Of a stretch of DNA of 64,000 nucleotides, positions 35,531 through 44,631 are shown piece after piece. Origin of the DNA: 2-02-FULL-55-14 sp964534125 (GTDB taxonomy: Bacteria > Bacteroidota > Ignavibacteria > UBA10030); assembly GCA_964534125.1 (NCBI GenBank), contig CAZHOJ010000001.1:248001-312000 (forward strand), in the 5' to 3' direction. The notes beneath the pieces were generated by a model. That model had not been told where the DNA came from. It worked only from the letters and a program-made list of their open reading frames with translations, and searched no databases. Both the position numbers and the translations under genes were made by a program. The stretch's first letter is position 1. Each line of letters opens with the position of its first letter.

Positions 35531-36762
35531 TCGACTGTCTTGTTGACGATAAGCGGTCTCGACCAGAATCCCACGCTGAGGATGTAACCGAGCGTCAGGT
35601 AGATGAAGGACAGACCCGTCCGAAGGCCGAACTGCTCACCCAGCGACCCGACGACCAGAGGTACGATCGCCCCGCCGATGATACCTGTGACAAGGATCCC
35701 TGAGAAGGAGCCGTGATGCTCCTTGACGGAATTCAGCGCCAGGGAGAAGATGATGGACCACATGACGGAAGCGAAGAACCCGACCGCGGGGAAAGCGTAC
35801 AGAGATAGCCAACCGGGGCCGAGGATCGCAGCTGTCAGAGAAGCAATCGCGAGCACTGTGAATCCTATGAGGACCTTACGGCTGTCGATCAGTTTGAGCA
35901 GCGCCAGTCCGAGCAGGCACCCGGCTGTCATCATTCCCCAGAACCAGGAGACCGTCGATGCCCCCGTCGTGTGTGGATCGTAACCGTGATAGGTGAGGAG
36001 GAACTGCGAAATCCAGTTGGCCACTCCCTGCTCCGAGCCGACGTAGGCGAAGATGCCCACAAAGTACGCGAGAACGAGCCTGTTCTTCAGAAGACCGACG
36101 TATATGCCCAAAGTCCCGCTCCGTTCGTCTGCCCGGACCTCTATCTTCGGAAATCGCACCATCGCCAACACAGCGACCATCACGACCGTCGTCGCCGCGA
36201 AGAGCCAATAGAGCGATACCCAGGGGAGATCCGGCGGTACGATCCCGGAGAGCTGCCCGGACAGCCATTCGCGGTCAGATTCCGGGGACTGGAGCTCGAG
36301 CACCATAGAGCTGTATACCAACGGACTGATGAAGGACGCGAGACCAAAGACCAGCTGAGCCATGACCGAGTTGAACGCAAAATGCTCTTCACCACCGGCT
36401 TCCCGGAGCAACGGATTGATGCCGACCTGGAGCATCGCCATCCCAGAACCGATGAGGAAGAGCGAGCACACGGCCGTGATATAGTCCGGATAGACTGCGA
36501 GCATGAGAGAGCCGACGAAGGCGATTCCGAAGGCCGACACCAGGACGGGCTTCTGTCCCAGCCGCTCGATCAGCATGCCAGCTGGGATTGAGAAGACGCC
36601 ATATGCGATGAAAAACGCGAACGGCAACAATGCGACGAGCGTGAGACTCAGGTCGAAACTGGTTAAGATATCTGGAACCAGGGGGCCGATAATATTCGTG
36701 AGGAAGGATATCACGAAGAAAATCAGCAGTACCAGAACGACAAGTCCGGAGTTTCTTTTCAT
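35518..36762 (-). CDS. MFS sugar transporter (FucP-like)
   Basis: The 414-residue inner-membrane protein has twelve hydrophobic segments, starting with GLVVLVLLIFFVISFLTN. The MFS loop 2-3 signature appears as GMLIERLGQKPVLVSAFG. The overall pattern and the GMAMLQVGINPLLRE segment in helix 4 resemble the FHS (fucose/glucose/galactose:H+ symporter) branch. It probably imports the monosaccharide released in the periplasm by the neighbouring enzymes and hands it to the coupled ROK kinase. No convincing ribosome-binding site was seen, and the PIG-L stop is 36 bp upstream. Confidence 0.9.
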   Translation of the reverse strand: MKRNSGLVVLVLLIFFVISFLTNIIGPLVPDILTSFDLSLTLVALLPFAFFIAYGVFSIPAGMLIERLGQKPVLVSAFGIAFVGSLMLAVYPDYITAVCSLFLIGSGMAMLQVGINPLLREAGGEEHFAFNSVMAQLVFGLASFISPLVYSSMVLELQSPESDREWLSGQLSGIVPPDLPWVSLYWLFAATTVVMVAVLAMVRFPKIEVRADERSGTLGIYVGLLKNRLVLAYFVGIFAYVGSEQGVANWISQFLLTYHGYDPHTTGASTVSWFWGMMTAGCLLGLALLKLIDSRKVLIGFTVLAIASLTAAILGPGWLSLYAFPAVGFFASVMWSIIFSLALNSVKEHHGSFSGILVTGIIGGAIVPLVVGSLGEQFGLRTGLSFIYLTLGYILSVGFWSRPLIVNKTVEWKS

Positions 36763-36798
36763 ATGGGCGGAGGTGTACAGACCGGGGACCTGTGGCAG

Positions 36799-37695
36799 CT
36801 AGTCGAAGAACGGGAACAAGATCTTGAGATTCTCCTTCGTCAGTCTCGTTCCATATTCTGACGCTTCGAAGGGCTCTGCGTAACGGACCTTTGAACCCCG
36901 CTCCTTGCCGTACAACTCGATCAGCTTGTCCCTGAATTTGTTGGCGTTGTTCTCGTCCGATCTCTTCCGGGATGCAGCAAGCCACTCGCGACGTTTGGCC
37001 GGGTCCTTCGGAACTTCCGCCAAATCTCCTCGATTGTACGGCAACCATTCGTACATCTGCGAGTCGTGCTGGTGATACATATCCATCTTCTTTTCAATAA
37101 CCTCGTCGATCGAGACGACGACGTCTGGCGTGAATGGATACGGTTTCGTGAACCCGTCACTCAGATACATGAACACTGGGTTCTTGTCCAAATGCGGGGT
37201 CTTTGCGACCACATTCGGCACTGTCACCATGTACGCAGCGTCCTGGACGAGGATACTGGTGTATCGGTGGTCGGGGTGGTAGTCGTTGGGACGGGGGGAA
37301 AAGACGAGGTCTGGCTTGAACTCCCTGATCAACTTGATCACCTGACGTCGATTCTCAAGAGTTGGCATCAATTCGCCGTCATGGTTGTCCAGCGTGATGT
37401 ATTCCGCCCCGATGACGGCACCAGCCCGTCGTGCCTCTTCGGTACGACGCCTGGCCAGTGGACCTCCCCCCATCTCAAAGTGCCCCGCATCGCCGTTCGT
37501 GAGGGCGACGAGCATGACCTTGTGGCCAAGCGCGATGTACTTGGCTGCAGTTCCTCCCGCTTTGTCCGCATCGTCCGGATGGGCACCGATAATCATGACG
37601 CGCAGTTGACGCTGTGCTACGGCCTGGCTCCACGCTCCGAACAGCACGAATACTCCGACAAGTACTACGAAGAACAGGCTGAGTCTGGGTCTCAT
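36799..37695 (-). CDS. Exported PIG-L family deacetylase
   Basis: The 298-residue protein has a signal peptide (MRPRLSLFFVVLVGVFVLF). The PIG-L fold follows, with the zinc motif GAHPDDADKAGG (residues 38-49, His-Pro-Asp-Asp) and the second zinc His in NDYHPDHRY near residue 157. PIG-L enzymes remove N-acetyl groups from GlcNAc or related sugar conjugates. Its presence in this locus suggests the substrate contains an N-acetylated sugar. AGGAGG before the ATG supports the start. A strong hairpin lies between it and the upstream oxidoreductase gene. Confidence 0.93.
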   Translation of the reverse strand: MRPRLSLFFVVLVGVFVLFGAWSQAVAQRQLRVMIIGAHPDDADKAGGTAAKYIALGHKVMLVALTNGDAGHFEMGGGPLARRRTEEARRAGAVIGAEYITLDNHDGELMPTLENRRQVIKLIREFKPDLVFSPRPNDYHPDHRYTSILVQDAAYMVTVPNVVAKTPHLDKNPVFMYLSDGFTKPYPFTPDVVVSIDEVIEKKMDMYHQHDSQMYEWLPYNRGDLAEVPKDPAKRREWLAASRKRSDENNANKFRDKLIELYGKERGSKVRYAEPFEASEYGTRLTKENLKILFPFFD

Positions 37696-37737
37696 TGTAT
37701 GCCTCCTATGAGGAAAGGAACGTGCAACAGAGACAAT

Positions 37738-37770
37738 ACGACGCCGGGCATGTCCGTGCCACGGCGTCGT
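37738..37770. terminator. Strong stem-loop between oxidoreductase and deacetylase genes
   Basis: ACGACGCCG pairs with CGGCGTCGT and inside it GGCA with TGCC, giving about 13 pairs with one bulge. On the minus strand it is followed only by ATTGTC, so it may be a weak terminator or an mRNA-stability hairpin that sets different levels for the genes before and after it. Confidence 0.6.
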
Positions 37771-37829
37771 CAGTAGTGCTGGAAGACTGAATAGTGAGTC
37801 TCAAACACCGCGCGCTGTGGCCGCGTGCT

Positions 37830-39218
37830 CTATACTATCTCCATCTCCTCTCTGTCCCACGTGACCTGCCGCTTCTGGAAGAACGCCTCCGTGCCCATGT
37901 GACAAGACATGTCCTCGCCAAAAGTCATATCCATGTTACATGCGGTCTGATTCCTCGTTCGCATACAATCGAAGAATTCGTGGAAATGATACTCCTGCGT
38001 GGACATTTCGGCATCTTCGTTGATCTTTATGATCTCGGACGGCACACCCGGTTTCTGACGTCCATACCCGAGTGCCTTGTACCGTTCCGCCTGCGGCTCC
38101 GCGAAAATGTGAATCTCGTCCCCCTGGTTGGTCATCGTCGCATCGGTCCCGACGTACTCTGTGCTGCGGGGTGAATTGCTCGACGTAAAATTGCCGCTGA
38201 AGAACAACGACAGTTCCTTGTCGGGATATTCATACACGGAATGGTAGACATCCGGGACCTTGAAATAGTCCTTCAGTTCGTATGTCCCTCCGGAGGCGAC
38301 CGCGGTCTTCGGCACATCGATATCCATGATCATGTTGATCGTGGCCAGCGTGTGGGAGAAGAGGTCGCCGTTCATCCCGGTCCCGTAGTCCCAGTAGCAA
38401 CGCCAACGTATTACCCGGCGCGGATCGAAATCGACGTTGGGAGCCGATCCGAGGAATGCCTTCCAGTCGATCGTCTTTGGCGAAAGGTCTTCGGGGATCG
38501 CGAACTCCCAGACCCGGCGCTGGGCGGCTATGTATTTGTATGCGCGTACAACGTGGACCTTTCCCAACGCTCCGGACCGGACGATCTCCCGCATCTTCTT
38601 AGCCACCGGACTGTGGACGCCCGACTCGTTCAATTGCACCACGCGTTTGTTCGACTCCACTGCTTTCTTCAGGGCGACAGCTTCTTTCCAGTTGTGCGTT
38701 GGACATTTTTCGATGAAGATGTCCTTTCCCGCTTCCACCGCATCGATCGCGATTTTCGCATGCCAATGGTCCGGCGTGAAGATCATCACTGCGTCGATGT
38801 CCTTGTCGTCCAGGAGTTTCCGATAGTCTTCGTAGAGCCTGAGGTCTTCGCCAAACATCTCCCCTGCATATGTCCGTGCATCCGTGTAGATGTCGCAGAC
38901 CGCCCTTATCGGTTCATCAGTGAACGGCTTGACGGGCATCCGGTCCCTGTGTCCGTACCCCCGGGCCCGGTCTGCCCGCGATCCCGTGTCAAAACCGGTC
39001 GGCACGGATGCCGCCTGCGGATGGAAGTGACCGAGACGCGTCATCATCTGCCGCGCTCTGATGCCAAATCCCACGACCCCGACACCGATCGCATTGTTCG
39101 GCGAACGAGCTTTCAGGATAGCGGGTGCGCCAATCGTTCCAGCCATGGCCAACCCCGCCGTCCCAAGAGCTCCCGCCTTGAGAAATTCCTTCCGGGACAT
39201 CCTCGATTCACTATCCAT
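37830..39218 (-). CDS. Exported Gfo/Idh/MocA-family oxidoreductase (1)
   Basis: The product is an NAD(P)-dependent sugar or cyclitol dehydrogenase of 462 residues. The N-terminal SRKEFLKAGALGTAG resembles a Tat signal but has Arg-Lys instead of Arg-Arg. The Rossmann start is GVGVVGFGIRARQM (about 42-55), the EKCP-type strand is IFIEKCPTHNW, and the C-terminal domain has the DYGTGMNGDLFSHTLATIN region with the catalytic His. Oxidoreductases of this exported kind are thought to hold the cofactor tightly and oxidise sugars at C3. GGAGGTCACT before the ATG supports the start. It lies 51 bp downstream of the NusG-domain-II gene. Confidence 0.9.
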   Translation of the reverse strand: MDSESRMSRKEFLKAGALGTAGLAMAGTIGAPAILKARSPNNAIGVGVVGFGIRARQMMTRLGHFHPQAASVPTGFDTGSRADRARGYGHRDRMPVKPFTDEPIRAVCDIYTDARTYAGEMFGEDLRLYEDYRKLLDDKDIDAVMIFTPDHWHAKIAIDAVEAGKDIFIEKCPTHNWKEAVALKKAVESNKRVVQLNESGVHSPVAKKMREIVRSGALGKVHVVRAYKYIAAQRRVWEFAIPEDLSPKTIDWKAFLGSAPNVDFDPRRVIRWRCYWDYGTGMNGDLFSHTLATINMIMDIDVPKTAVASGGTYELKDYFKVPDVYHSVYEYPDKELSLFFSGNFTSSNSPRSTEYVGTDATMTNQGDEIHIFAEPQAERYKALGYGRQKPGVPSEIIKINEDAEMSTQEYHFHEFFDCMRTRNQTACNMDMTFGEDMSCHMGTEAFFQKRQVTWDREEMEIV

Positions 39219-39269
39219 AGTGACCTCCGACCTAGAAACGTGTAGAGTGAAGGAAGCAATCGCTCCGCC

Positions 39270-39896
39270 TCACCCGATAATACCATCCAATCCGTGGCCA
39301 GCGCCAAGCGATGCTACAAGTCTGTTCGGCGCACAAATAATCTGACCGGAACGGATGGGGCCTGTCCGAACACACACTTTGTGGCTGCACGAGGAAGTTA
39401 CAGCGATTAGGACCCCATTCGTGAGCCGGAACTCGGTCTGGCCGACCTTCCCATCGATGACGATCCGCTGGTACGAGCGGGACCTGGGAATGCGTTCGAC
39501 AACAAGCCCGTCAACGCTGAATTGGATCTCGTCATCGCCCGCCGGCGCGGAGTGGCGAGTGAAGATCAGAAATCCTCCGGGGGCCCTGCGGGACCGCAGC
39601 TCTCGTGCGAACGCCCTTAGTTCCGGGTCGGGTTCTCCTGGACGTAACGGGTCCAGCACAGTACCATCGCACAACACGGTGAGGTCCTGAGCGACTCCCG
39701 GACCGGGAAGCTCGCTGCAAACGATATCCTCAGCAGCGTACCGCAGCGCTGAGAGGCGTCTCGAATCGCCCGAGGGTGAGTCCGAGATCACCGCAATGTG
39801 ACGGGAGGGTCCCCCCTCGAGCCAGTATCCCATACCGGCTGCAAGAAGTCCGGTCCCCGCTGTCGCGCACATCTTCAAGAATTCTTCTCTTCGCAT
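39270..39896 (-). CDS. Exported NusG-domain-II-like protein
   Basis: The 208-residue protein has a Tat-like start (MRREEFLKMCATAGTG), an unrecognised middle, and a C-terminal NusG domain II (SSCSHKVCVRTGPIRSGQII, then CAPNRLV). This domain with its three Cys and a His is typical of small membrane or periplasmic proteins found near ApbE and electron-transport genes. The cysteines could bind a metal or haem. It starts 2 bp after the previous oxidoreductase stop, so it is part of the same operon. It may supply electron transfer for the dehydrogenases, which is inference. Confidence 0.8.
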   Translation of the reverse strand: MRREEFLKMCATAGTGLLAAGMGYWLEGGPSRHIAVISDSPSGDSRRLSALRYAAEDIVCSELPGPGVAQDLTVLCDGTVLDPLRPGEPDPELRAFARELRSRRAPGGFLIFTRHSAPAGDDEIQFSVDGLVVERIPRSRSYQRIVIDGKVGQTEFRLTNGVLIAVTSSCSHKVCVRTGPIRSGQIICAPNRLVASLGAGHGLDGIIG

Positions 39897-39898
39897 AC

Positions 39899-41260
39899 TT
39901 ATCCCTTTTTGACTGTCTCGCGATCCGGGTCCCAGTGAACGATCCCGCCCCGCTCAATGGAGAGATTCACCAAATGAGCACAAGCAGCGGCCCTATGACC
40001 AACCCATGCGTTCTCTTTCGTCATCCCGCCTTTTCGTATTGCAGTGAACCATTCCTGAAAATGCTGCGTCGTCGAATCGATCCCTTCAGAGGTGTAGCTC
40101 TCCATACCTTGCAGCAGCTTCGGCTCCCTGGTCTGCGGTCTCTCTTCGAACCGCACGGCCGGGTCTTCGTAGTACTGCTTTTGCAGCTCCAGCGGCCAGC
40201 TGTCGACGATCCAGCCATTGTCGTCGTAAACGTTCTCAGGTGAGAATGTGAGACCTCCGCTCATCTCAAGCGTGCCTTCAGTACCCATGATCTGGATCCC
40301 GCTCCCGCCGCCACGTGTGTTGTTGAACGTTCCGCTCAAGCTAACCATGAATCCCTCCGCGTACTCCAACGAAGCATTCAAGGTGTCCGGAACATCGCGG
40401 CTTTCCTTCCATCGGTACAGCCCTCCCATGCCAATGGCACTCCTGCACATCTTGACGTTCATGATGTAGTGGATCGAGTTGCAGAGATGGACGAAGAGGT
40501 CTGTCGACATGCCGCCTGAGTAGTCGGTGTAGCACCGCCAACGGAAGAACCGCTCGAGGCTGAAGGGCCTCTTTTTTGCAGGTCCCTGGAACATGTTCCA
40601 GTTCACTGTCGATTCATTTGCATCAGGGGGAATCGGGTAAATCCAGGCTCCGGAGGGCGTGTTCCTGTTGTACGAGGCGCGGATGAGGGTGATCTTTCCG
40701 AGCTTGCCAGAGCGGACGATCTCACGGGCTTTCTGTGAAGTGACCGAACTGACCCCGGAGCTCCCGACCTGGACCACAATATTGTTCTTGTCCGCTGCTT
40801 CTGCCATCTGCACTCCCTCGTCGACGGTGTATGTCAGCGGCTTTTCGGCATAGATGTGCTTTTTCGCCTTCGCAGCTTCGATGAACTGGGAGGCATGGAG
40901 ATGGTCAGGAGTGGATATGACGACGCAGTCGATATCCTTTCGGGCGATCATGTCGTGCGGATCGCTGATTTCTACGGCCCGTCCTTCGGTGCGGGCGATG
41001 GCCCGCTCGACGCGCCCCTTATATGCGTCGCAGACGGCGACGATCTCTGCTTCCGGAATCTTCTTGATGTTCTCCATGAGTTGCTGAGCCCGGGCTCCAA
41101 CCGCGATCATCCCAACAGTGGTCTTATCATTTGCGCTGATCCGTTTGCGAGGTTCGGGTTTGGAGCCTGCCTCCTCTCGCTGCATGCCAAATCCCATCGC
41201 CGCGATGCCAAGGGTACCCATCTGAATGAAGTTGCGACGATTGACTCTCGGTGATTTCAT
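39899..41260 (-). CDS. Tat-exported Gfo/Idh/MocA-family oxidoreductase (2)
   Basis: The 453-residue protein has a proper Tat signal (NRRNFIQMGTLGIAAMG). The Rossmann domain follows (TVGMIAVGARAQQ), with the EKP motif in HIYAEKPLTYTVDEG (about 150) and a C-terminal substrate domain with DYSGGMSTDLFVHL. The ATG at 41260 has GGAG seven bases upstream and is better than the longer frame from 41278. It is one of three related dehydrogenases in the locus. Their divergence suggests different substrates or different sugar ring positions. A periplasmic site of action is inferred from the signal. Confidence 0.92.
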   Translation of the reverse strand: MKSPRVNRRNFIQMGTLGIAAMGFGMQREEAGSKPEPRKRISANDKTTVGMIAVGARAQQLMENIKKIPEAEIVAVCDAYKGRVERAIARTEGRAVEISDPHDMIARKDIDCVVISTPDHLHASQFIEAAKAKKHIYAEKPLTYTVDEGVQMAEAADKNNIVVQVGSSGVSSVTSQKAREIVRSGKLGKITLIRASYNRNTPSGAWIYPIPPDANESTVNWNMFQGPAKKRPFSLERFFRWRCYTDYSGGMSTDLFVHLCNSIHYIMNVKMCRSAIGMGGLYRWKESRDVPDTLNASLEYAEGFMVSLSGTFNNTRGGGSGIQIMGTEGTLEMSGGLTFSPENVYDDNGWIVDSWPLELQKQYYEDPAVRFEERPQTREPKLLQGMESYTSEGIDSTTQHFQEWFTAIRKGGMTKENAWVGHRAAACAHLVNLSIERGGIVHWDPDRETVKKG

Positions 41261-41362
41261 GCATGATCTCCTTCGCATCGGTGTTCCGTGAAAGATACTA
41301 TATCGACCATCCTGGTGCCGGTTCTCGCAAAATGTCTTGCAGGGAATTTCTGAGAGGCGGTA

Positions 41363-42922
41363 CTAGACGACACGCTCGTTCATGGCATCCCATGTCACAG
41401 TGCGATTCCTCTGGAATGACAATGTGGCCATATGGGCTGTAATGGCCTCCTGAAATCCTTCATCGACATTACAGCTCGGCCGGCCACCGTTCCGGATGCA
41501 ATCGAGCCACTCTGCGATATGGAGCGTCGTTGTGTCGACCCTCCGTCCCCCTCGGTAGGTGTATTGAAGGCCACGGTCCGCAAAGTACTTTTCAGTAGCG
41601 GAGGTCACGGCGTCCAGCGATCGCTGACCGGGCCTGTAGCTGACGAGGGGGAGGTCAGTGTCAAGCACGCCCTGCTCAAGCATTTTCTTATAGCGCGTCG
41701 ATTGCGGGTCCACATTCACGGTGACACCGCGCGCCACCTCCATCGAGGCATCATGCCCCATGAACATCTTCCGGCGTGGCATGCCGCTGGCCATTGTCCC
41801 GCTATACAACAGCGTCAGATGACGGTCGGGGTATTCGAGGGATGCGTGAAAGACATCCGGAACCGTCCTGCCATCGCGGAAATAGTAGATCCCGCCCGAC
41901 GCCGTTGCAGTCTTCGGGATTCCGAGGCGCATGATCATATTGATGGCGTCGAACTCATGCGTCAACAGGTCGCCCGACATGCCTGTTCCATACTCCCACC
42001 ATCTACGCCACTGGAAAAATCGTTCCGGATCGAATGGATGGTCGGGGGCAGGACCCAGGAACTGTTTCCAATCGATCGTGTCAGGACTGGCCTTCGGGTG
42101 AACGGGCCACAACCATGCAGCGAACGGGCTGTTCCTGTTCGTGTTTGTCTGGACGAGGGTGATCGGACCGAGGATATTCTTCTCAATGATCTCCCGCGCC
42201 CGCAGGTAGCTTGCGCTCTGTCGCCCTGTATGTCCGAGCTGGAACACAATCCCGGTCTGCTTGACGGCATTTCGCAGCTCCACCGCCTCTTCGACCGTCC
42301 GCGTCATGCATTTTTCAAGGTACACGTGCTTGCCGGCCCGTGCAGCATCGATGGCCATCCGGGCATGCCAATGATCAGGCGTCGCAATGATCACGCCATC
42401 GATATCGGGAGCATTCAACATCTCGCGGTAGTCCCTATATCTCCTTGCCCGGGGATCGTTGGCGGCCACGAGCCCCCGCTCAGCTCTCACATCGAAGACA
42501 TCACAGATACCCGCGATATTCATCTGAATTGACTCTTGCTCGAGAAAATCCTTGAGCGTGGTATCCTTCGGATTCTTGATGGTTGCCTGCCGTTTTTCCT
42601 CGAGCCAATCAGGATGGGCGTACCCAGCGGCCCGGGCGAGTTGCTCCCCCCGAAATCCAAATCCGATGATGCCGATGTTGAGGGTTTGTCCCACTGTGGC
42701 AGGAGTCGGCGGCTCGTCAGGAAAATCATTCTGTCTGAGGTTCAATTCCCCCAGGATGTTCTCCTTCAACGCCTTGTCGTGCGAGATCTTCTCCAGCAGG
42801 CTGTAGGCAAACCCACCGAGGAACGGCACCGTTGCGAACACCTTCAGCCAATCCCGACGCTCCATCCTCCATCCGCCCGACATAGGTGGTGACGTCGGAC
42901 GATTTTCTGAATTCTCAGGCAT
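41363..42922 (-). CDS. Tat-exported Gfo/Idh/MocA-family oxidoreductase (3)
   Basis: At 519 residues this is the longest of the three. MERRDWLKVFATVPFLGG is a Tat-type signal. The Rossmann strand NIGIIGFGFRGEQLAR is near residue 80, VYLEKCMTRTVEEAV gives the EKC motif, and YGTGMSGDLLTHEFDAIN contains the catalytic His. It is closest in pattern to oxidoreductase 1. A GTG start at 42940 is also possible, which would overlap the doxX gene by 26 bases. The ATG at 42922 has AAGG eight bases before it. It is coupled to doxX and probably oxidises a glycoside in the periplasm. Confidence 0.9.
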   Translation of the reverse strand: MPENSENRPTSPPMSGGWRMERRDWLKVFATVPFLGGFAYSLLEKISHDKALKENILGELNLRQNDFPDEPPTPATVGQTLNIGIIGFGFRGEQLARAAGYAHPDWLEEKRQATIKNPKDTTLKDFLEQESIQMNIAGICDVFDVRAERGLVAANDPRARRYRDYREMLNAPDIDGVIIATPDHWHARMAIDAARAGKHVYLEKCMTRTVEEAVELRNAVKQTGIVFQLGHTGRQSASYLRAREIIEKNILGPITLVQTNTNRNSPFAAWLWPVHPKASPDTIDWKQFLGPAPDHPFDPERFFQWRRWWEYGTGMSGDLLTHEFDAINMIMRLGIPKTATASGGIYYFRDGRTVPDVFHASLEYPDRHLTLLYSGTMASGMPRRKMFMGHDASMEVARGVTVNVDPQSTRYKKMLEQGVLDTDLPLVSYRPGQRSLDAVTSATEKYFADRGLQYTYRGGRRVDTTTLHIAEWLDCIRNGGRPSCNVDEGFQEAITAHMATLSFQRNRTVTWDAMNERVV

Positions 42923-43478
42923 GGGTAGGCCCTTCTTCACGTCTTCCTGTTGCTGTCTTTTTGACGGTGTGTGTGGTCCGAAACCTTTCGATCAGCCTGT
43001 CAAATCCCACCTGGGTTCCGGTAGGGAAAGCGATAAGAACCAGAACGCCAGCAAACTCAATGAGCGTCTTATTGACGACGAGATAACTACCTTCGAAGGG
43101 AATCTGATAGGACAGACCGACGAACGGAGGGGTCACCAGGTAGTAGATCAAAAGCAGCGCGGCGGCCGAGACAGTCGCCGTCCTTGTCAGGACACCCAGA
43201 AACATCCCCAACCCGATGGCCATGAGTCCATACATGTTACAGATGTCGACAATAGCCACCCTGGTCGGATCGACGACGATCCATTCGAACAGTCCTGAGA
43301 AGAAGCCCTGAGCCTCGTTGAGGTAGCCGACGGACGACCAATGTGGATTGAGGATCTTGGCTATGCCCTCGTACAGGAAATGCCACCCAACCAGGACCCT
43401 GAGCGCAACAAGACTCCAGAGCTGGAAACCTGAGTACAATTCTTCTTTTGTCCGATCGACCATGCTGAAACTCTCCAT
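42915..43478 (-). CDS. DoxX family membrane protein
   Basis: The 187-residue protein has four membrane helices. The DoxX signature includes LVALRVLVGWHFLYEGIAKI in helix 1, and helices near 68-92, 95-115 and 135-160 follow. DoxX members act as quinol-linked or redox membrane partners (thiosulfate:quinone oxidoreductase in archaea, and partner of superoxide dismutase in mycobacteria). Here it lies between an exported sugar isomerase gene and an exported dehydrogenase gene. It could pass electrons from periplasmic sugar oxidation to quinone, which is inference from location. Confidence 0.88.
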   Translation of the reverse strand: MESFSMVDRTKEELYSGFQLWSLVALRVLVGWHFLYEGIAKILNPHWSSVGYLNEAQGFFSGLFEWIVVDPTRVAIVDICNMYGLMAIGLGMFLGVLTRTATVSAAALLLIYYLVTPPFVGLSYQIPFEGSYLVVNKTLIEFAGVLVLIAFPTGTQVGFDRLIERFRTTHTVKKTATGRREEGPTHA

Positions 43479-43567
43479 GCGGTGACCTCGCGGCTTGTAC
43501 AGGAATGATGCAATGCCCCGCGTCGGACGTCACAGAAGGTCGACCAGCGGGATCGGCATCCGGGTAT

Positions 43568-44569
43568 TCAGGCCTCCTTTAAAATCACACGGCGGATCGC
43601 ATTGGCGGTCCACCGCACAGCAGTCCATTCTTCCTGCTGTATTTGAAGAGGAGTGAGCGTCTTATTGAATTCAGCACCGTTCTGACGGCGGATCCCCGAC
43701 TCGATGCCCCAGTACCCGGTGTATCCAAATTCCTCCTTGCAGATGCGGAGGCATTCGTCCAGGCTGAACCGCGGATGGCTCCCATCGGGAGCCCATGAGC
43801 CTTTCACGGAAATGTCCACGGCATACGGCATCATGGTTCGCAGACTTTCGTAGGTCTGTTCGGCATCAGTCGCGCCGAAGTTTCCGAAGTCAGGCAGAAG
43901 TCCAAAATTGGGATTGTCCAGTTTCTTCGCGAGAGAAGCCAGCCAGGGACCGCTCGAAGCCAGCCCCCTCCCATGGTTCTCGATACAAATGACCACCTGA
44001 AACTCCTTCGCATATTCGAGGAGCGCATTGAAGGACTCAGCTGACCGCTCAATCGCATCCGGGTCCGCTTCAAGGGTGTCCCCGACACCGGTGCAATTGC
44101 ATCGAATGGCGAAGCACTCGAGGTACGCTGCGATCTCTACCCACTTGCGATGATTCAAGGCCGCCTGCATGCGTTCTTTTTTGTCCTTTGCTCCCATATC
44201 CCCTTCGCGGTCGACCATGATAAGGACGTTCTTTACTCCATAGTCAGCCGCCCTCTGGTTCATCTGTCTGAGCATCAGGTCCCGGACATCGCGGAAGAAG
44301 TGGGTCACGTATTCGATGCCATCGATATTGAAGTCTTCCCGGCATATCCGAGCGATATCGAGGAGATCCCAGAGCCCCGCGGCATATGACCTGTTCAGCG
44401 ACCATGTCGCGAGAGAGATCGCGTCATGGGCCGGTCGCGGAAATCGCCCTCCCAGACCGTCGAGTGCGGCTGCGGCGACCGGCGCGAAGACCGCACCGGA
44501 TGCAAGCCCGATGCCTGCCAGTCCCGAGCCCGTTCGCTGGAGAAAATCACGACGTGTGTGACCGCTCAT
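43568..44569 (-). CDS. Tat-exported sugar phosphate isomerase/epimerase-like protein
   Basis: The 333-residue protein starts with a Tat signal (HTRRDFLQRTGSGLAGIG). The TIM-barrel of the xylose isomerase-like / AP endonuclease 2 family follows: a metal-binding Glu in VVICIENHGRG near residue 188, Asp in GLLPDFGNFG, His in DGSHPRFS, and Glu in YWGIESG. Family members isomerise or epimerise sugars, and keto-sugar versions act in 3-keto-glycoside pathways. GGAGGCTCT before the ATG at 44569 fixes the start, rather than 44611. It is exported, so it should work in the periplasm. Confidence 0.9.
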   Translation of the reverse strand: MSGHTRRDFLQRTGSGLAGIGLASGAVFAPVAAAALDGLGGRFPRPAHDAISLATWSLNRSYAAGLWDLLDIARICREDFNIDGIEYVTHFFRDVRDLMLRQMNQRAADYGVKNVLIMVDREGDMGAKDKKERMQAALNHRKWVEIAAYLECFAIRCNCTGVGDTLEADPDAIERSAESFNALLEYAKEFQVVICIENHGRGLASSGPWLASLAKKLDNPNFGLLPDFGNFGATDAEQTYESLRTMMPYAVDISVKGSWAPDGSHPRFSLDECLRICKEEFGYTGYWGIESGIRRQNGAEFNKTLTPLQIQQEEWTAVRWTANAIRRVILKEA

Positions 44570-44631
44570 AGAGCCTCCAAGATTAGGTGTTGCTGAATTT
44601 CCCGTGATCACTACACCCGGCGACGAGCATG

